From Sialis fuliginosa (Eukaryota > Arthropoda > Insecta > Megaloptera > Sialidae): DNA of 64,000 nucleotides. Below, piece by piece: positions 36,690-48,947 of the stretch (positions are counted from its first letter, which is position 1; every line of letters begins with the position of its first letter). The DNA lies in assembly GCA_961205875.1 (NCBI GenBank), contig OY540812.1, positions 31,319,098-31,383,097 of the forward strand. Direction: 5' to 3'. A program made the position numbers and the translations under genes. The notes beneath the pieces were generated by a model. It saw nothing but the letters and a program-made list of their open reading frames with translations, did not search any database and was not told the DNA's origin.

Positions 36690-38563
36690 ATAGAGTTCTG
36701 TATATTTACAACCAGAACCCTATTATCTTACTTTGTCTTTTATTCACTCGTCTGTCTGTGTGTCCGTCTACCATAAAAAAACATCTCGTAAACTATATAA
36801 ACTGAAAACTTGAAAATAACAGCAATGTTGGCTTTAGGGAGGGAGGCTGGGCGACTGCTCTGGGTTCCAGTTCAGAAGGGGCGGCGGACGGTCACATGGA
36901 GAAAAACTGATTTTTTTAGGAAAAAAATTAAGAACACAAAAAACTAGATATAACTCAATGGGCCATATGTCCATATATCCCTGGTCTAAATAACCATTGA
37001 TTGATACTGGAAATCGATAACACGTATAATATTAAACCGGTGTCAAATTTAAGTACTGTCTCACAATGGGTTCTCAAAATATTAAATAAAAACTCATTTG
37101 AGCCAAAATCTTTGAGTCTGTAGCTCCCTCACGAAGAGTTTTTATATGAATTTTCTTACTTGAAATTTTTATCTTAATAAACTGTTCAAGTGTGTTCATA
37201 TATATGACTCTCGCTGTATATCAAAGATTTTTTAAAATTTCCAATTGTTATGGTGTGAAAATAAGACTTGTTCTGAAATTTTTAATAGTACTGTAGCCCT
37301 AAATAAGTTTTCTTCAAAAACTATCTGAATTAAGATATTGTTTATGATACATACACTATAATAGTAATGTATTGGTGCTTTTATTTCGAGTAGTAGGAAT
37401 TCTTTTATCTGTTAAAATATATACCATCTTCTCTATGTGTGTGTGTGAATATGTCTAGATGCTGTTTGTGATTTATCAAATTTATAATTTGACACTAGAA
37501 ATGTAATTAGATTCGATCAAGAAGAACGTATGATATGCAAAAAATTTAAAACAATCGATCTTACGAAGCTGTAAAAATTACAAGATTTGTAAAAATTAAT
37601 ATTTTTTATAATATACCTACCTAATGTATGACTCTACGCATCTACTATTTAAGAAATAGCATATAAAATATTAATTTAATATAATAATTTATGTAAAAAC
37701 CATAAATATATTGTTTTAATTATTATTATTAATTAAAATAGAATGTTTTTAAAAAAATTCCGGTTCCGGTTGGATTCTGTCCGGATTTTTTGTGAATTCC
37801 AGCGATTCCGGTTCCAGTCGGAATTGAAAATTCCAGTTCCGGTACACCCCTAATTAAAACCTTTTTTTATATCTAGACAAGTAGGTCTTTCAATGAATGA
37901 CCTTATTTTATTTAGCATTTTAAACTAGCAGGTCATTTCATATCACTCCCTCACCCCTCTATCTCGGTAAGTACAGGCTCAAAAAAAGTCGGTACTGACT
38001 TCAAAAACTGTTAAATTTAATTATTATATAAGTACTTTTCAGTATTTTTAGTTTTTTTTAAGTTGTGTTTATTTTTTTCTTAAAACATATTTTATTTTTC
38101 TCTTTTGACTGGCGTATCTAAAAAAAATTATATGGCATCAAATCAGTTCAATTGAAATTAAATCACCACTCCTCTTCATCATCTCTTGCACTCCTAGTTT
38201 TCGCACCCCTATATATACTATATATTGTTTTTTTCCGAATATCTCAAAAACTACGTATGTTACGTAAAATTTTATAGAATATTTTTTGTAGAGCATTAAA
38301 ATTTCTATAAAAAAGATATTACAGAAATTAACTCGAGTGCAACGTTTTTGCAATTCAAACAGATGATTTTACAATACATACATTTCGACTTAATAGTAAA
38401 TAATAAGCAATGATTTTAAAGTTAACATTGTACCTGAATCAACATTGAACTACGCGAAGGTTTTTACAGTCGATTTCCTATCGAGCACAAAATCAAGTTC
38501 AGAGGTTAAATCGCTGCAATAAAGGGTGACTAGATTGTTTGGCATCGGGACAATAATTACTGC
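36690..38563. other. intergenic between the troponin C genes
   Basis: 36835-37095 is a dispersed repeat (partner 19440-19860). 37755-37850 is a CCGGTTCCGG-rich repeat ending TTCCGGTACACCCCTAATT. 38230-38310 is a GCTTCCTCG-family fragment. No gene seen. Confidence 0.5.
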
Positions 38564-38622
38564 TTAAAAGCAAATCAAGCTGTCACATCTGTCAGTCAAT
38601 TAATCGCACTTATAGTTCAGTT
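38564..38622 (+). promoter_or_regulatory. candidate core promoter of the downstream troponin C gene
   Basis: A TATA-like TTAAAAG at 38564-38570 lies about 30 bases before TCAGTC (38592-38597), which fits the arthropod initiator consensus. A CATCTG E-box sits between them at 38586-38591. A second initiator-like TCAGTT follows at 38617-38622. The implied 5' untranslated part of exon 1 is roughly 65 bases. Confidence 0.4.
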
Positions 38623-38659
38623 AAAAGAATATTTGCAACAAAAAAAAAACTAACTTAAA

Positions 38660-41600
38660 ATGGTGAGATTTAGTTCTTCTATTAGTGTGGTTGTTAGTTT
38701 ATTTGTGCTTAGAGAGTGCTTGAGTCTGCAATGGGGATTTAACAACTACAAATATGTTTATCCGGTAGAATAAATTGTTATTCGTGTGGATTTTAAAAAG
38801 TGATTTTATTAATTTTGAGAAAAAAATGATATTTGTTAATTTTGAAGTGGTTAAAATTGTGGATAGCAATTCTTGATGCCAATTTCGGGGAAAATATTTT
38901 TTAAATGTGTTTTTAGATACTGAAACTTGTTAAGAGTGCATCAATTAATCAGAAATAAAAAAATCACTTTAAAATTAAGGTGCAATAGAACTTAGGTATT
39001 ACAAAATTTAAAAGAAAGTTTATCATTTGCTGTCACAAATTTATATTATTTAATTGTGATATTTATTTTTTTAATTAAAAATTACATTGAGAAAACTTTA
39101 TTTTAAAAGAAAATTACACATTCGTCAGAATTTGTTTATTTTATTTTTTGAATGTTCCTAAAGAGTTAAATTTTCTTGAAATAAGTTTTTTATCAATTAA
39201 TCTTGAGCAGATAGTAGATATTTATTTATTCGATCAACTGAGGTTTTCCGGTGGGTTTTAGGGTATAACACCATTAGCTGCGTGTAAAAAAAGTAATTTT
39301 TGAAAATTTTTAACTCACATACTATATGCCAGAATCGGGCCAAATTTGGTATTTTGTCTATTAAATACTAAAGAATAACATATCCAAAAATTATTATGCA
39401 TTAATCTTTAGAATTCGCTATTGCACCAACCACATTAAAACTTGTTTGAACATCAAAAATAAAAAAAATTAAATTGAGCGAAAATGCCAATTCAAAATGT
39501 AGTAAATTCCATTATTTAATTTTTATTGACTAACCATAAAATTTAACTGTTATATTAAATATTTGGGTTAATAGATTGTTAATAAAATTAGCCATTCTAG
39601 AGTTATTGTATAAAATAATTACCCCGCAGCTTCGCCCGCTTGTATTTTCAAAACAACTGACTCCTCTAAAAACGTAAACATCGGAAGTGATTATGAATTT
39701 TTGTAAATATTTATAAAATAGTAAAAGTTTCATCCAAATCTATTCTATTATTTTAATTTAAAAGTTTACAAGCTGTCCTATTGGCTTTAATACAGCGATT
39801 CTCAACCTGTGGGGCGCCCCCCCCCTAGGGGGGCGTGATTAAACTAAATGAGGGGCACGAGCATATCGATTAAAAATATTATTACAAAATTTATTTAATT
39901 TACTAAAAAGCAATAAAATACATTCTGAGATAATAAAAAATAAAATACACATTTAGATTTACACTGATATAATACACTTATAAATAGGATTGTATCAGTA
40001 CTGCACAATGTATTTAATAATTAACTTATCAATATTAAATTAAAAACAAGATTAATCATTATTAGTGACTCCCTTGCAGAACTAAGTTTTTCGAAAGAAG
40101 GTTTAATATTAGAAAATTATTGAATGTGTGGGTGGGGGCAATGAGAATTATGATTGAAAATTGGGTCGCAAATACTAAAAGGTTGAGAAACGCTGTATTA
40201 ATAGAGTACAGAGAAAAAAAAGATCCTAATTAAACAAATGAAACAATAGAATTTTACTGTTTAAAATATTAAATATTATATACATAGGTAATACTAGAGC
40301 CACCCGATTTAAAATAATAATAATTTAAGTGTTAGAATACTTACACAAAAAATTTAATTCTTTTATGATTTCAGGATGAACTTGACAAAGAACAAATTGC
40401 CCGTAAGTAAAATAACTAGATATATGTATGTTAGCTAAATTTATAGCTTGCAACACATGACTTAAGTGATATTTAAACTAATCAAACCCTAAAATCGAAC
40501 GTTTTTATGGTTCCGTAGCCAATTAGGAACTCTTATAGTTTTGGTCTGTGCGTCCGTCTGTATGTCACAGCACTCTCATGAAATTTGGTATACGTACGTA
40601 AACTGATGACCCAAAAACATAAATGATTAGATTTTTGAAAATAATATTTTTGACCTCCCTCCCATAATCTGAAAATTGAACTCAATTTTTTTTAGTTACC
40701 CCATTAAATGGGATCTCTTGAGATAGGTCTCCTAAAATGTAACAAAAAATGTCTTAGGATCTTCTAATTTTAATCTTTCAGTCACGAGATATTTGCTTTC
40801 TGTGTTTCAATATTTTCAATCACAGTATCCCCTCCACTTAATTTCTAAACTATCGATGCAAAAAATCTGAAAAAATTCCTGAATGTAGTTTTTAATTAGT
40901 ACTTTCAATAAAAATTATAACAAACACTATAGTAAAAATATTTTAAAATTTTTTTTATAAATGTTGACACAAACACGTACACTTTTATAGAGATTTTTTT
41001 CATAAACATGAAATAGCTCTCGTGATACGTATTATCAAGTAGAGAATGTTAGTGAGAATGGCTACGGAACCCTATCAAATTCTTGCAGTTTTTATTTTAT
41101 AAACAAATTTGAAATCAACAAAATCAAAATTTCTTCTAGTGTTGCGAAATGCATTCCAAGCATTCGATCAAGAAAAGAATGGTTTCATCGGTGTAGAAAT
41201 GATAGGTACCATTCTGGACATGCTGGGCCATCAAGTAGACGAGGACACGTTACAGGAAATCATTGACGAGTTTGACAGCGATGGTTCAGGCCAGCTGGAG
41301 TTCGAAGAATTCGCAGAACTCGCTGCTAGATTCCTGGTTGAAGAAGACACAGAAGCGATGACCGCGGAACTTAGGGAGGCTTTCCGGTTGTACGACAGGG
41401 AAGGTAACAAAAGCAATTTAAACCTTAACTAGTATTTTTAATTTTACAAACGTAACTGGTATCGTGGGGTATTTGATTAACTTTTGGCAAGCAGAGACTG
41501 GATAACAGTTTATAAATGGTAAATAATAGTATTTTATGTTACCAACTAGCTTGTAAATATTACCATTGTTTTACTAAATTATCTTCTACGAGAGATCACA

Positions 41601-43977
41601 ATAAAGTTACACATATTTTGGATATTTTTAGGTACCTACCTACAAAAACTCTGAAAAAATTAACTTTTAACACAAATATTTTGTCTTTCTTATCTAATAT
41701 GAACGAATTAAAATAAAAGCCATGTTTATATACCTCTAATTAAATACGGTACATAGGGGAATCAGTTTTAATTCAGATTTATGTAAATATTTTTATTTCA
41801 TAAGAAATAATTCACAAGTTCAAACTACTCGAGTTTGGTATACTGTGTTAATTAATGGCGAAACATACAAAAGTTTTTTTAATATTTAATATTTTTTTAA
41901 ATTTTTTTTTGGTCGCCCAAAACCAAGTAGTACGAACAATTTTCTTAAATCTTTAATTTAGGAAGAAAAAATTGTACTCTAGCTAGAAATTTTCGATTTT
42001 TATTCTCTTCGTAAAATTAAAAAAAAATCGTTAGGACTCAAAATCTACATCTAAAAACCTAGTTTTAAAAACTGACTTTATTTAATTTAATACTCGCCTT
42101 TTTTTTAAATAGCAGAATTTATATATTTCCAAAGATATTTGAGGTAAAAATATTATATATTATATATATTATATATAAATATAATCTGCGTAATTTTTTT
42201 TTACCTAACCATTTTTCGGATACAAAGTAGCTTATGTTCTTCCTTAGGATGCAAGCTATCTCCCGACCAAATTTAATCAACATCAGATCAGCGGTTTAGC
42301 TGTGAAAAGTAACAAATAGACAGACAGAATTACTTTCACATTTATAATATTATTAAGGATACAGCAAAAAAATGTTAAGTAAGAAATATAGTTTAAAAAA
42401 TAGCAACGAAATCGAAGCTTATTCATAGAGTATACCCAAGTGGGGGGGGGGGAGGTACGGTATTCAATAGATTTGCATTTTAGATGTTGTGATTTTTTTC
42501 CAAAACGGAAAATTACAATCACACAAAATATTAGGGCAAATATTATAATAGGAAATAATATATACCTTTAAATAATAAAAAATGATGTTTATTTTTATTA
42601 TTGTACAGGTAACGGTTACATAACAACTGATACATTAAGACAGATCTTCAAAGAACTAGACGACAAAATTACTGAAGATGATTTAGATACGATGATTGAA
42701 GAAATTGACTCTGATGGATCTGGAACAGTAGATTTTGAAGGTAATTTATTTTTAATACAAAAAAACGTATATCATATACCACAGGTAGCGTTATAGGTAG
42801 AATTTTGTAAGCTGTTACTCTGTTCTAAAGTACTTTAGCTATAGATGAATCTTGCGGCTTCTGGTTGTAAACCGCGTCATTTTCTCAACCAGGACTCTTA
42901 ATAATGATTGATGCGGTTTACACCCAGACGCCTAAATTATTCTGGAGATCACGGAGGAAGTCTGAAAGTTAACAAACTAGAGTGTTTCGGAAAAATTAAT
43001 TAATTTTAAATTAAAGTATACATAGACAGAACATAGTAAAAAACAACTGCCAAGTAAATGCATATTGCATCCTCGTGCTAAATTCACCATAGGTAGTTAT
43101 TAATTATCGAACAATTTTAATAAACACCGATAAAGTATTCTCATGAACTGCCATTGGTTAACCATTGAATTTTTTATAATTATTTTATTTAAAAATATTT
43201 TTTCGATATTTTTCTTTATACGCGCCTGAACATTTTTTCGATTATTGTGTAATTTTTGATAATTTCTATCTATATTTAAATTTTTCTGCTGTGCATACGT
43301 CAAAATGACATTTAAAACGTCAAAAAACAAATGACGATTTTTAAAAGTAAATTGAGATAAATCTTTGTAATGCCGTGTTTAGAACGAAAAAACAAAACAG
43401 CAACAACGTGTCTTTTTGACAAAATTGCAATAAACCCAATGCATTTTTAAATACGATGTGTTTTCAAACACCGTGTTGTTGTTTTGTTTTATTTGGTCTA
43501 AACACGGCATAAGAGTATATTTTACAACAAACGTTGTGGTAACCTACATATATGAGAAAATTGAATACTCTATTTTGGGGTTCACTCTCTCCCCTTACAC
43601 ACGATTTTAATAATTTTGAAATGGGACTGTCTTCAAGCCAGACCCAACGAAGCAACCAAGTTTCATTAATATTGGTTCAGTGGTTCATGAGTTATGCGTG
43701 TGACAAGGATTCAGGGGACAGGCACGTAACGAAAAGTGTTTGTCTTGACCTGAAATAGAAAGATCAAAATAAAATTTTGACTTCAGATAACTTTTTTTTT
43801 CGAAACGATCACAAAGCTTCTCGTATCTTCGATATGGCGAGAAAGCAAAAATAATGTTAACGATATTATTTACACATGTAAAATATTATGGAGAGATTTA
43901 ATAACTTTATAATAAATAATAATAATAACTTTAAATGTTGATTTTTTTCAGAATTTATGGAAGTAATGACTGGATAA
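38660..43977 (+). CDS. TnC: troponin C, downstream paralogue (five exons)
   Basis: Exons: 38660-38662 (ATG only), 40375-40402, 41140-41403, 42609-42740, 43952-43977. They give 150 residues in frame, with GT/AG junctions. The protein aligns without gaps to the upstream paralogue up to residue 150 and simply ends three residues earlier (EVMTG stop, against EVMTGGDD). Loop I ([12 protein letters not shown]) and loop III ([12 protein letters not shown]) are degenerate; loop II (56-67, [12 protein letters not shown]) and loop IV (132-143, [12 protein letters not shown]) keep all ligands. Exon 3 is continuous through the codon for Gly59, where the upstream gene has a phase-1 intron, so an intron was lost here or gained there. 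Same direction and arrangement as the upstream gene, so a tandem duplication is likely; the two could serve different muscles or stages, which is inference. All four introns carry repeat copies. Confidence 0.95.
39793..40195 (-). mobile_element. hAT-type nonautonomous element, copy 2, in troponin C intron 1
   Basis: Ends CAGCGATTCTCAACC and GGTTGAGAAACGCTG. Flanks CTTTAATA/TATTAATA match at 6 of 8. It is the inverted homologue of 11476-11864 along its length. Confidence 0.8.
40509..41071. mobile_element. CCGTAG-ended repeat, single-unit copy in troponin C intron 2
   Basis: Ends GGTTCCGTAG and CTACGGAACC. It carries just one of the 288-bp units (GATAGGTCTCCTAAAATG at about 40722). Confidence 0.75.
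42211..42358 (-). mobile_element. Helitron-like repeat in troponin C intron 3
   Basis: TTTTTCGGATACAAAGTAGC, GCAAGCTATCTCCCGACC and GCGGTTTAGCTGTGAAAAGT in the same order as at 34161. Confidence 0.65.
42843..42963. mobile_element. hairpin repeat, short copy 3, in troponin C intron 4
   Basis: CTTCTGGTTGTAAACCGCGT and the complementary arm ATGCGGTTTACACCCAG face each other; the central hammerhead-like part is deleted. Confidence 0.6.
43067..43847 (+). mobile_element. GCTTCCTCG-ended dispersed element in troponin C intron 4
   Basis: Near full-length copy. It is interrupted at about 43371-43512 by a palindromic insert whose arms read GCCGTGTTTAGAACGAAAAA and its near-complement. Confidence 0.6.
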
Positions 43978-44060
43978 AGAAGAAAATTAATTTTTTATTA
44001 ACATACCAAATATAATATTGTTTTAAATATTACTATGATTTGTTATTCTATATATTTCGT

Positions 44061-44066
44061 AATAAA
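44061..44066 (+). promoter_or_regulatory. poly(A) signal of the downstream troponin C gene
   Basis: AATAAA lies 84 bases after the stop codon. Confidence 0.6.
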
Positions 44067-44619
44067 GATTTATTAAAATTATTTTAATTTTTATTTTACA
44101 CCAGTGGAGTCAAAACATGCAGCCCGTAAGACCCTAGAATGCGGCCCACAACCCGAGAATCATTGCCTAGGTCTAAGTACTTTTTACTTATGATTCTTTT
44201 TGAAAATTAATAGTTTTCGAGTAAAAAATTATTGAATATTCAGAAATTTCTTTTTGTTTTGCTCCATATCATAAAAATGGACATTTTCATAAAAAATGTT
44301 TCAGGTAAAAGTTGTTTATTTTTCCTCGTAAATTACGAATCTACAACAAAAAGTATAGGTTTAGATTTGAAAAACAAAACTTAAACCTGAAAACCCAATA
44401 AGGTGACCTTTTCAAGGTCAACCCATATTGTTAGTATTGAGCCACCTCGAAGCCATAAAACTTTTGTACGAAATATTTTCTCTGAAAATTCGTTATTTAG
44501 GAAATAATCCACTGGAACGTGTTTAAGAAAACACCCGGTACATAAAAATGGATATATTACATGTCAAATATAAAAATATAAAACATATAGAATACGAATT
44601 ACTCGTTCAACGATTACAT

Positions 44620-44701
44620 TTTTCATAAATAGGCGATTTACGCGTTGAAAGATAATAAAAAAACAAGCGACATTAGTCGATTTACGCGTCCAAAGGGTTA
44701 A
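44620..44701. mobile_element. possible piggyBac-like end
   Basis: CGATTTACGCGT occurs twice, and the segment closes with CCAAAGGGTTAA at 44701. Only one end is recognisable. Confidence 0.3.
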
Positions 44702-44756
44702 ATTGTTAGTAAAACTACATATCCAGGGCATAATGCATGACATATTGAATTATACA

Positions 44757-44794
44757 ATGATTGGTGCTTGATTGTCAAAATCAAGCACCAATCA
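44757..44794. repeat. perfect 15-bp stem hairpin
   Basis: ATGATTGGTGCTTGA and its exact complement are separated by 8 bases. Function unknown; it lies in repeat-rich noncoding DNA. Confidence 0.6.
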
Positions 44795-45359
44795 TTTCAG
44801 AATTTTGAATGCGTATTATGGAAGACATTGCTCCATGTCAAACGATATTATACTGCATCATTGCACCAGGAAAATCTAATTAAATGTGGGGGTTTGGTAA
44901 CCCCTGTGTAGGGTCCTAGGGTTAATATAATAAGGAATAAAAAACCTTTAAACATGTATTATTTTGTTGAAATTAATTTTACACTTGAAAAATTAATTTT
45001 CCTATAAGGTAAAGGCACCAGTGGTGGCCACTATAAGAGCAAGTTTTCAGTTTTTTTGGTTTAATGAACTTGTTTTTTGTAATTTTCATGAACTAATGTT
45101 ACTAATAAAACAAGTAACTCTTTATTTAATCATTTTAATTACCAAAATCCGCAAATATAGTTTTTTTCTTTAAATTATAGCCTTTTATTTTGAACATGTT
45201 TTTTCTCCAGTAGTGGCAGACGTAAAACCAGTAATGGCAACCCAGTGTTGGCAAAATGATATTTCTAGTACTTTGTTATAAAAATTTTTATTTTAAATTA
45301 AAGGTAAATGTCATGAAATGTCATACAATAAATAAATAAGTAAATAGATTACATTTTTA

Positions 45360-46330
45360 ATTAAAACAGGGTCGTATTAAGTAAAATTTATAGTTAATAT
45401 TTAATAATAAATCATTAGTAATTAAATACTAAGCAATGCAACTTTTGATATCGATGTAATTAAACCGACAATGTTATTGAATATTTAAGCCAGGCACGTA
45501 TTAAGAAGAATTTATAATTAGTATTTTCTCATAAAATTTGTTTAAAAATGAAAATGTTAACCAATGGAAGTTGTTATATCTATGTAATTCAACTTATAAT
45601 GTATACTGAATATTTAAGCCAGGCACGTATTAAATAGAATTTATAATTTATTTTTCCAATAAAAACTGTATAAAACGAAACCATTTAGCAATAAAATATG
45701 GAATTAATGTAGTTAATATGAAAATGTATATATGAATATTTTAGTCAGATACGTATTAAGAAGAATTCATAATTAATATTTTCCAATAAAAACTATATAA
45801 AAATGAAACAATTAAGCAATGACAGTTATGACATTGATGTAGTTAAACTGAAAATGTATATATGAATATTTTAGTCAGCTACGTATTAAGAAGAATTTAT
45901 AATTAGAAAATTTTCTGATAAAAATTCTATAAAAATGAAAATATTAAGTAATGGTAGTTATGACTTTGATGTAACTAAACCAATAATGCATATTGTATAT
46001 TTAAGCCAGGCACGTATTAAAAAGAATTTATAATTAATATTTCTAATAAAAATTGTATAAAAATGAAACCATTAAGCAATGACAGTTATGACATTGATGT
46101 AGTTAAACCAAAAATGTATATATTCATATTTTAGTCAGGCACGTATTAAGAAAAAATTATAATGAATATTTTTTCATAAAAATTATATAAACATGAACAT
46201 TGAACATGTTTACCATCCGCAGTTGTTATATTGTGATTTTTGAGTCAGGGGCATATTGAGAAAAATATACAATTAATATTATCTAATATAATTTGTGCAG
46301 ATGCTTTAGTAAAACACATGTGTGATAGTT
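45360..46330 (+). repeat. 129-bp satellite-like array, about eight units
   Basis: The marker GCCAGGCACGTATTAAG recurs near 45373, 45496, 45625, 45751, 45881, 46012, 46141 and 46252. Spacing is 123-131 bp except the last (111). Units also share AATGACAGTTATGACATTGA. Confidence 0.85.
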
Positions 46331-46689
46331 ACACAACTAAATTTATTTTTTTAATTAACATATTATAAATCACAAACTATAAGCAAGTATTTAACTAACA
46401 ATTAATTAAATCAATTATCAAATTAAATTTATAGTAAGCAAGTTAATTAACAGTCGTCTTTATGTTAATCATACTTTCTTCTGATGATGAATTCACATCA
46501 CATATGTTATACCAGTACCTTATAATGAATAAAAAACAAAAAATATAAAAAAAATTATATTTCAATATCTATCTTAAAATAATATTATTTCTACTGTTTA
46601 TAAGTATAAAAAATTATACAACGCGAGCGAAGCGGGTACGTCCAACATAACTATCATTAATTTTTATTTTTTTATATTTTTTACGATAA

Positions 46690-47120
46690 AAATCATTTGT
46701 AAATTTTCGTTAATACAGGCCTGCCTAAACTGCACAATTCTATATTTTATTTAAATTATATCAACATAACTGTCTAAGTTTTTCTTTAAATTTTTGTATA
46801 TTTTAAATAAAAAATATTATAAATTTTCGTTAATACGGGCCTGCTCTAAACTTTCCATATTATAATTTGTTCAAATATTGTCAATATAACATACCTTATA
46901 ACTATAGAATATAGTTTTTTAGAAAATATTATTTAAATTACTTCCTTAATATGGATCTGCCCTAATTATTCAATATTTTTTTGTACATTAAACAATTCAA
47001 ACAAAGATAACAATTACCTTAAATTTGACTTTATGTTTTTATATATTTTTGCATAAAATAACATCAATCATAAATTTTCCTTAATACTTACCTGACCTAA
47101 TTTGAATATGTTAATTGCAA
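46690..47120 (-). repeat. inverted satellite array, about four diverged units
   Basis: Complementary markers TTAATACAGGCCTGCC (about 46715), TTAATACGGGCCTGC, TTAATATGGATCTGCC and TTAATACTTACCTGACC recur about every 120-130 bp. Confidence 0.7.
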
Positions 47121-47646
47121 ATTTATCTTTATAATTATAATTCACTATATATTAATAATTTCAACCCGCTTGCTTAACATTTTTCACACTTAGTAATGAA
47201 AACTACATTTGAAAACATCGCTGCCACTACTGGGTATTAGTGAAAAATGAATACCCAGTAATGGTTATTGAACACAAAACCCCTCCTAGAACAATAAGAT
47301 ATGTTCAAGATTGAAACATATTAATTTCACTTAAAAAAAAAATTTAAGCAGCATAAAAATCACTAATAATCGAACTCGCGCCACTAACCATTTACATAAG
47401 AAAATACACATTTCGTGAATTTCGACTGATCTGCGATGTTTAAATGTCCACCATTTTGACACCTATAGGCCGATTGTCATCAAATCACGCTGTAAGACAG
47501 TTAAATATATATAGATTAATATTCAGAAATCAATATAATCAAATATCATCACATATTTCAAATTCAGGACATTTAATTAAACATTTGCCATTACTGGGGT
47601 GCTTGCCAAGACCGGTGCCGTTACCTTATGTGAATTCTGTTTTCAT

Positions 47647-47900
47647 TTGAGTAAAATCAGTTTTCTTTAATGTGAAATTATATTTCTTTTGTGCAAAATA
47701 AGTTTTCTTTAATGTGATTTTATATTTCATTTGTGTGAAATCTGTTTTCTTTAATGTGATTTTATATTTCATTTGTGTGAAATCTGTTTTCTTTAATGTG
47801 ATTTTATATTTCATTTGTGTGAAATCTGTTTTCTTTAATGTGATTTTATATTTCATTTGTGTGAAATCTGTTTTCGTTAATGTGAAATTATGTTTCAAAT
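47647..47900. repeat. 42-bp minisatellite, about six units
   Basis: The core TTTGTGTGAAATCTGTTTTC recurs every 42 bp (47731, 47773, 47815, ...). Because 42 is a multiple of three, open stretches arise on both strands; they are not genes. Confidence 0.95.
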
Positions 47901-48222
47901 GTGTGAATTCATACTGTAAAAGGTATAAACTAGACTATATATTGAATTTAGTGGCCCATATTCATATATAAGTTTAACACCACTGATATACCTTTGGTTT
48001 AGAACCACTGAATACACAACACAAATTGAAATCGAACATTATGCAGACTATCAAAGTACGATAAAAGTTCTCCGAGTACCAATCAACTAACAGTATGTTT
48101 CATTCAATAAACTACTTCTCATTTAGGCAACTCCATTTGCACTAAAGTTTTATATGTGTGCATATATCGTATACATACGAGTACATATATTGTACGGCTC
48201 ATTCTTATTCTGTACTACTATA

Positions 48223-48947
48223 AGGTATTGGCACCAGTTTTGAATAATACCCCAATGTTGAACACTTGTTAATTAAATGTACTAAATTAGAAATATTTAT
48301 TAATATTTGATTAATGCTATTATCGAATCATAATCAACATACACTTAACTGTAAACAGCTTAATTTGATAACAATCGGCCAAAAGGTGTCAAAATGTTGG
48401 ACATTTAAATTATTAATGTAATCTATTTATTAACTATAATATTATCATAGCATCTGCTTCATTTTACAACCTTTGGTCTTTGTGCTTATCATTATGTAGT
48501 CATTAGCAAGTATTCATCACTTGGCGCCCATTACTGGTTTTACTTTGTCCATTACTGGAGAAAAATCAAACGAAATAAAAGACTATAATTTAAAAAAAAC
48601 TGTATTTTTGGGCTTTGATTATTAAATTGATTTAAATGGTTCGTATGAAAAATGAGGAAAACTGGGATAAATTTCATTCCGGGGCTAGTTTTTTACGTGA
48701 AAGATGATGTTCCATCCACTATTTAGGTGGGAACTTTCCGGTGTCTTATTACGAACCTTACTAAGAGTTTGTGGACAAAGTATTAAAACTTCTTCTAACA
48801 TATTTGGCGAATTTTAATCTAATTACCGTGGACTAAGGTACTTGTTTTATTAGTAACATAAGTTCATGAGAACTACAAGAAAAGCACATCAGTCTAAAAA
48901 AACAGTATACCTTGTTCTTAAAATACCCAAGACTAATACCAGTACCT
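48223..48947. mobile_element. family X transposon, short copy
   Basis: TA-flanked. Left end AGGTATTGGCACCAGT, right end ACTAATACCAGTACCT. It contains CCATTACTGG motifs as in the larger copy. Confidence 0.7.

Larger units (their letters stand above)
43978..45006. other. intergenic after the downstream troponin C gene
   Basis: 44100-44175 has a GCGGCCCACAACCCGAGAAT hAT-like segment. 44290-44540 ends AAAACACCCGGTAC, recalling the tip of the 6256-7130 element. Confidence 0.4.
45007..47626. mobile_element. family X transposon loaded with satellite repeats in both directions
   Basis: Left end AGGTAAAGGCACCAGT and right end ACCGGTGCCGTTACCT, with TA on both sides (mariner-style target). It holds a + oriented array of 129-bp units (45360-46330) and a - oriented array of the same unit (46690-47120). 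No transposase was found. Confidence 0.7.

Noticed and set aside
45360..46330. CRISPR-like regular spacing
   Set aside because: Whole 129-bp units are repeated with no unique spacers, and this is animal nuclear DNA; it is a satellite array.
47626..47971. Repeat-containing open stretches of 90 and 85 codons on opposite strands
   Set aside because: They follow from a 42-bp minisatellite that is open on both strands; no transcript-like structure.
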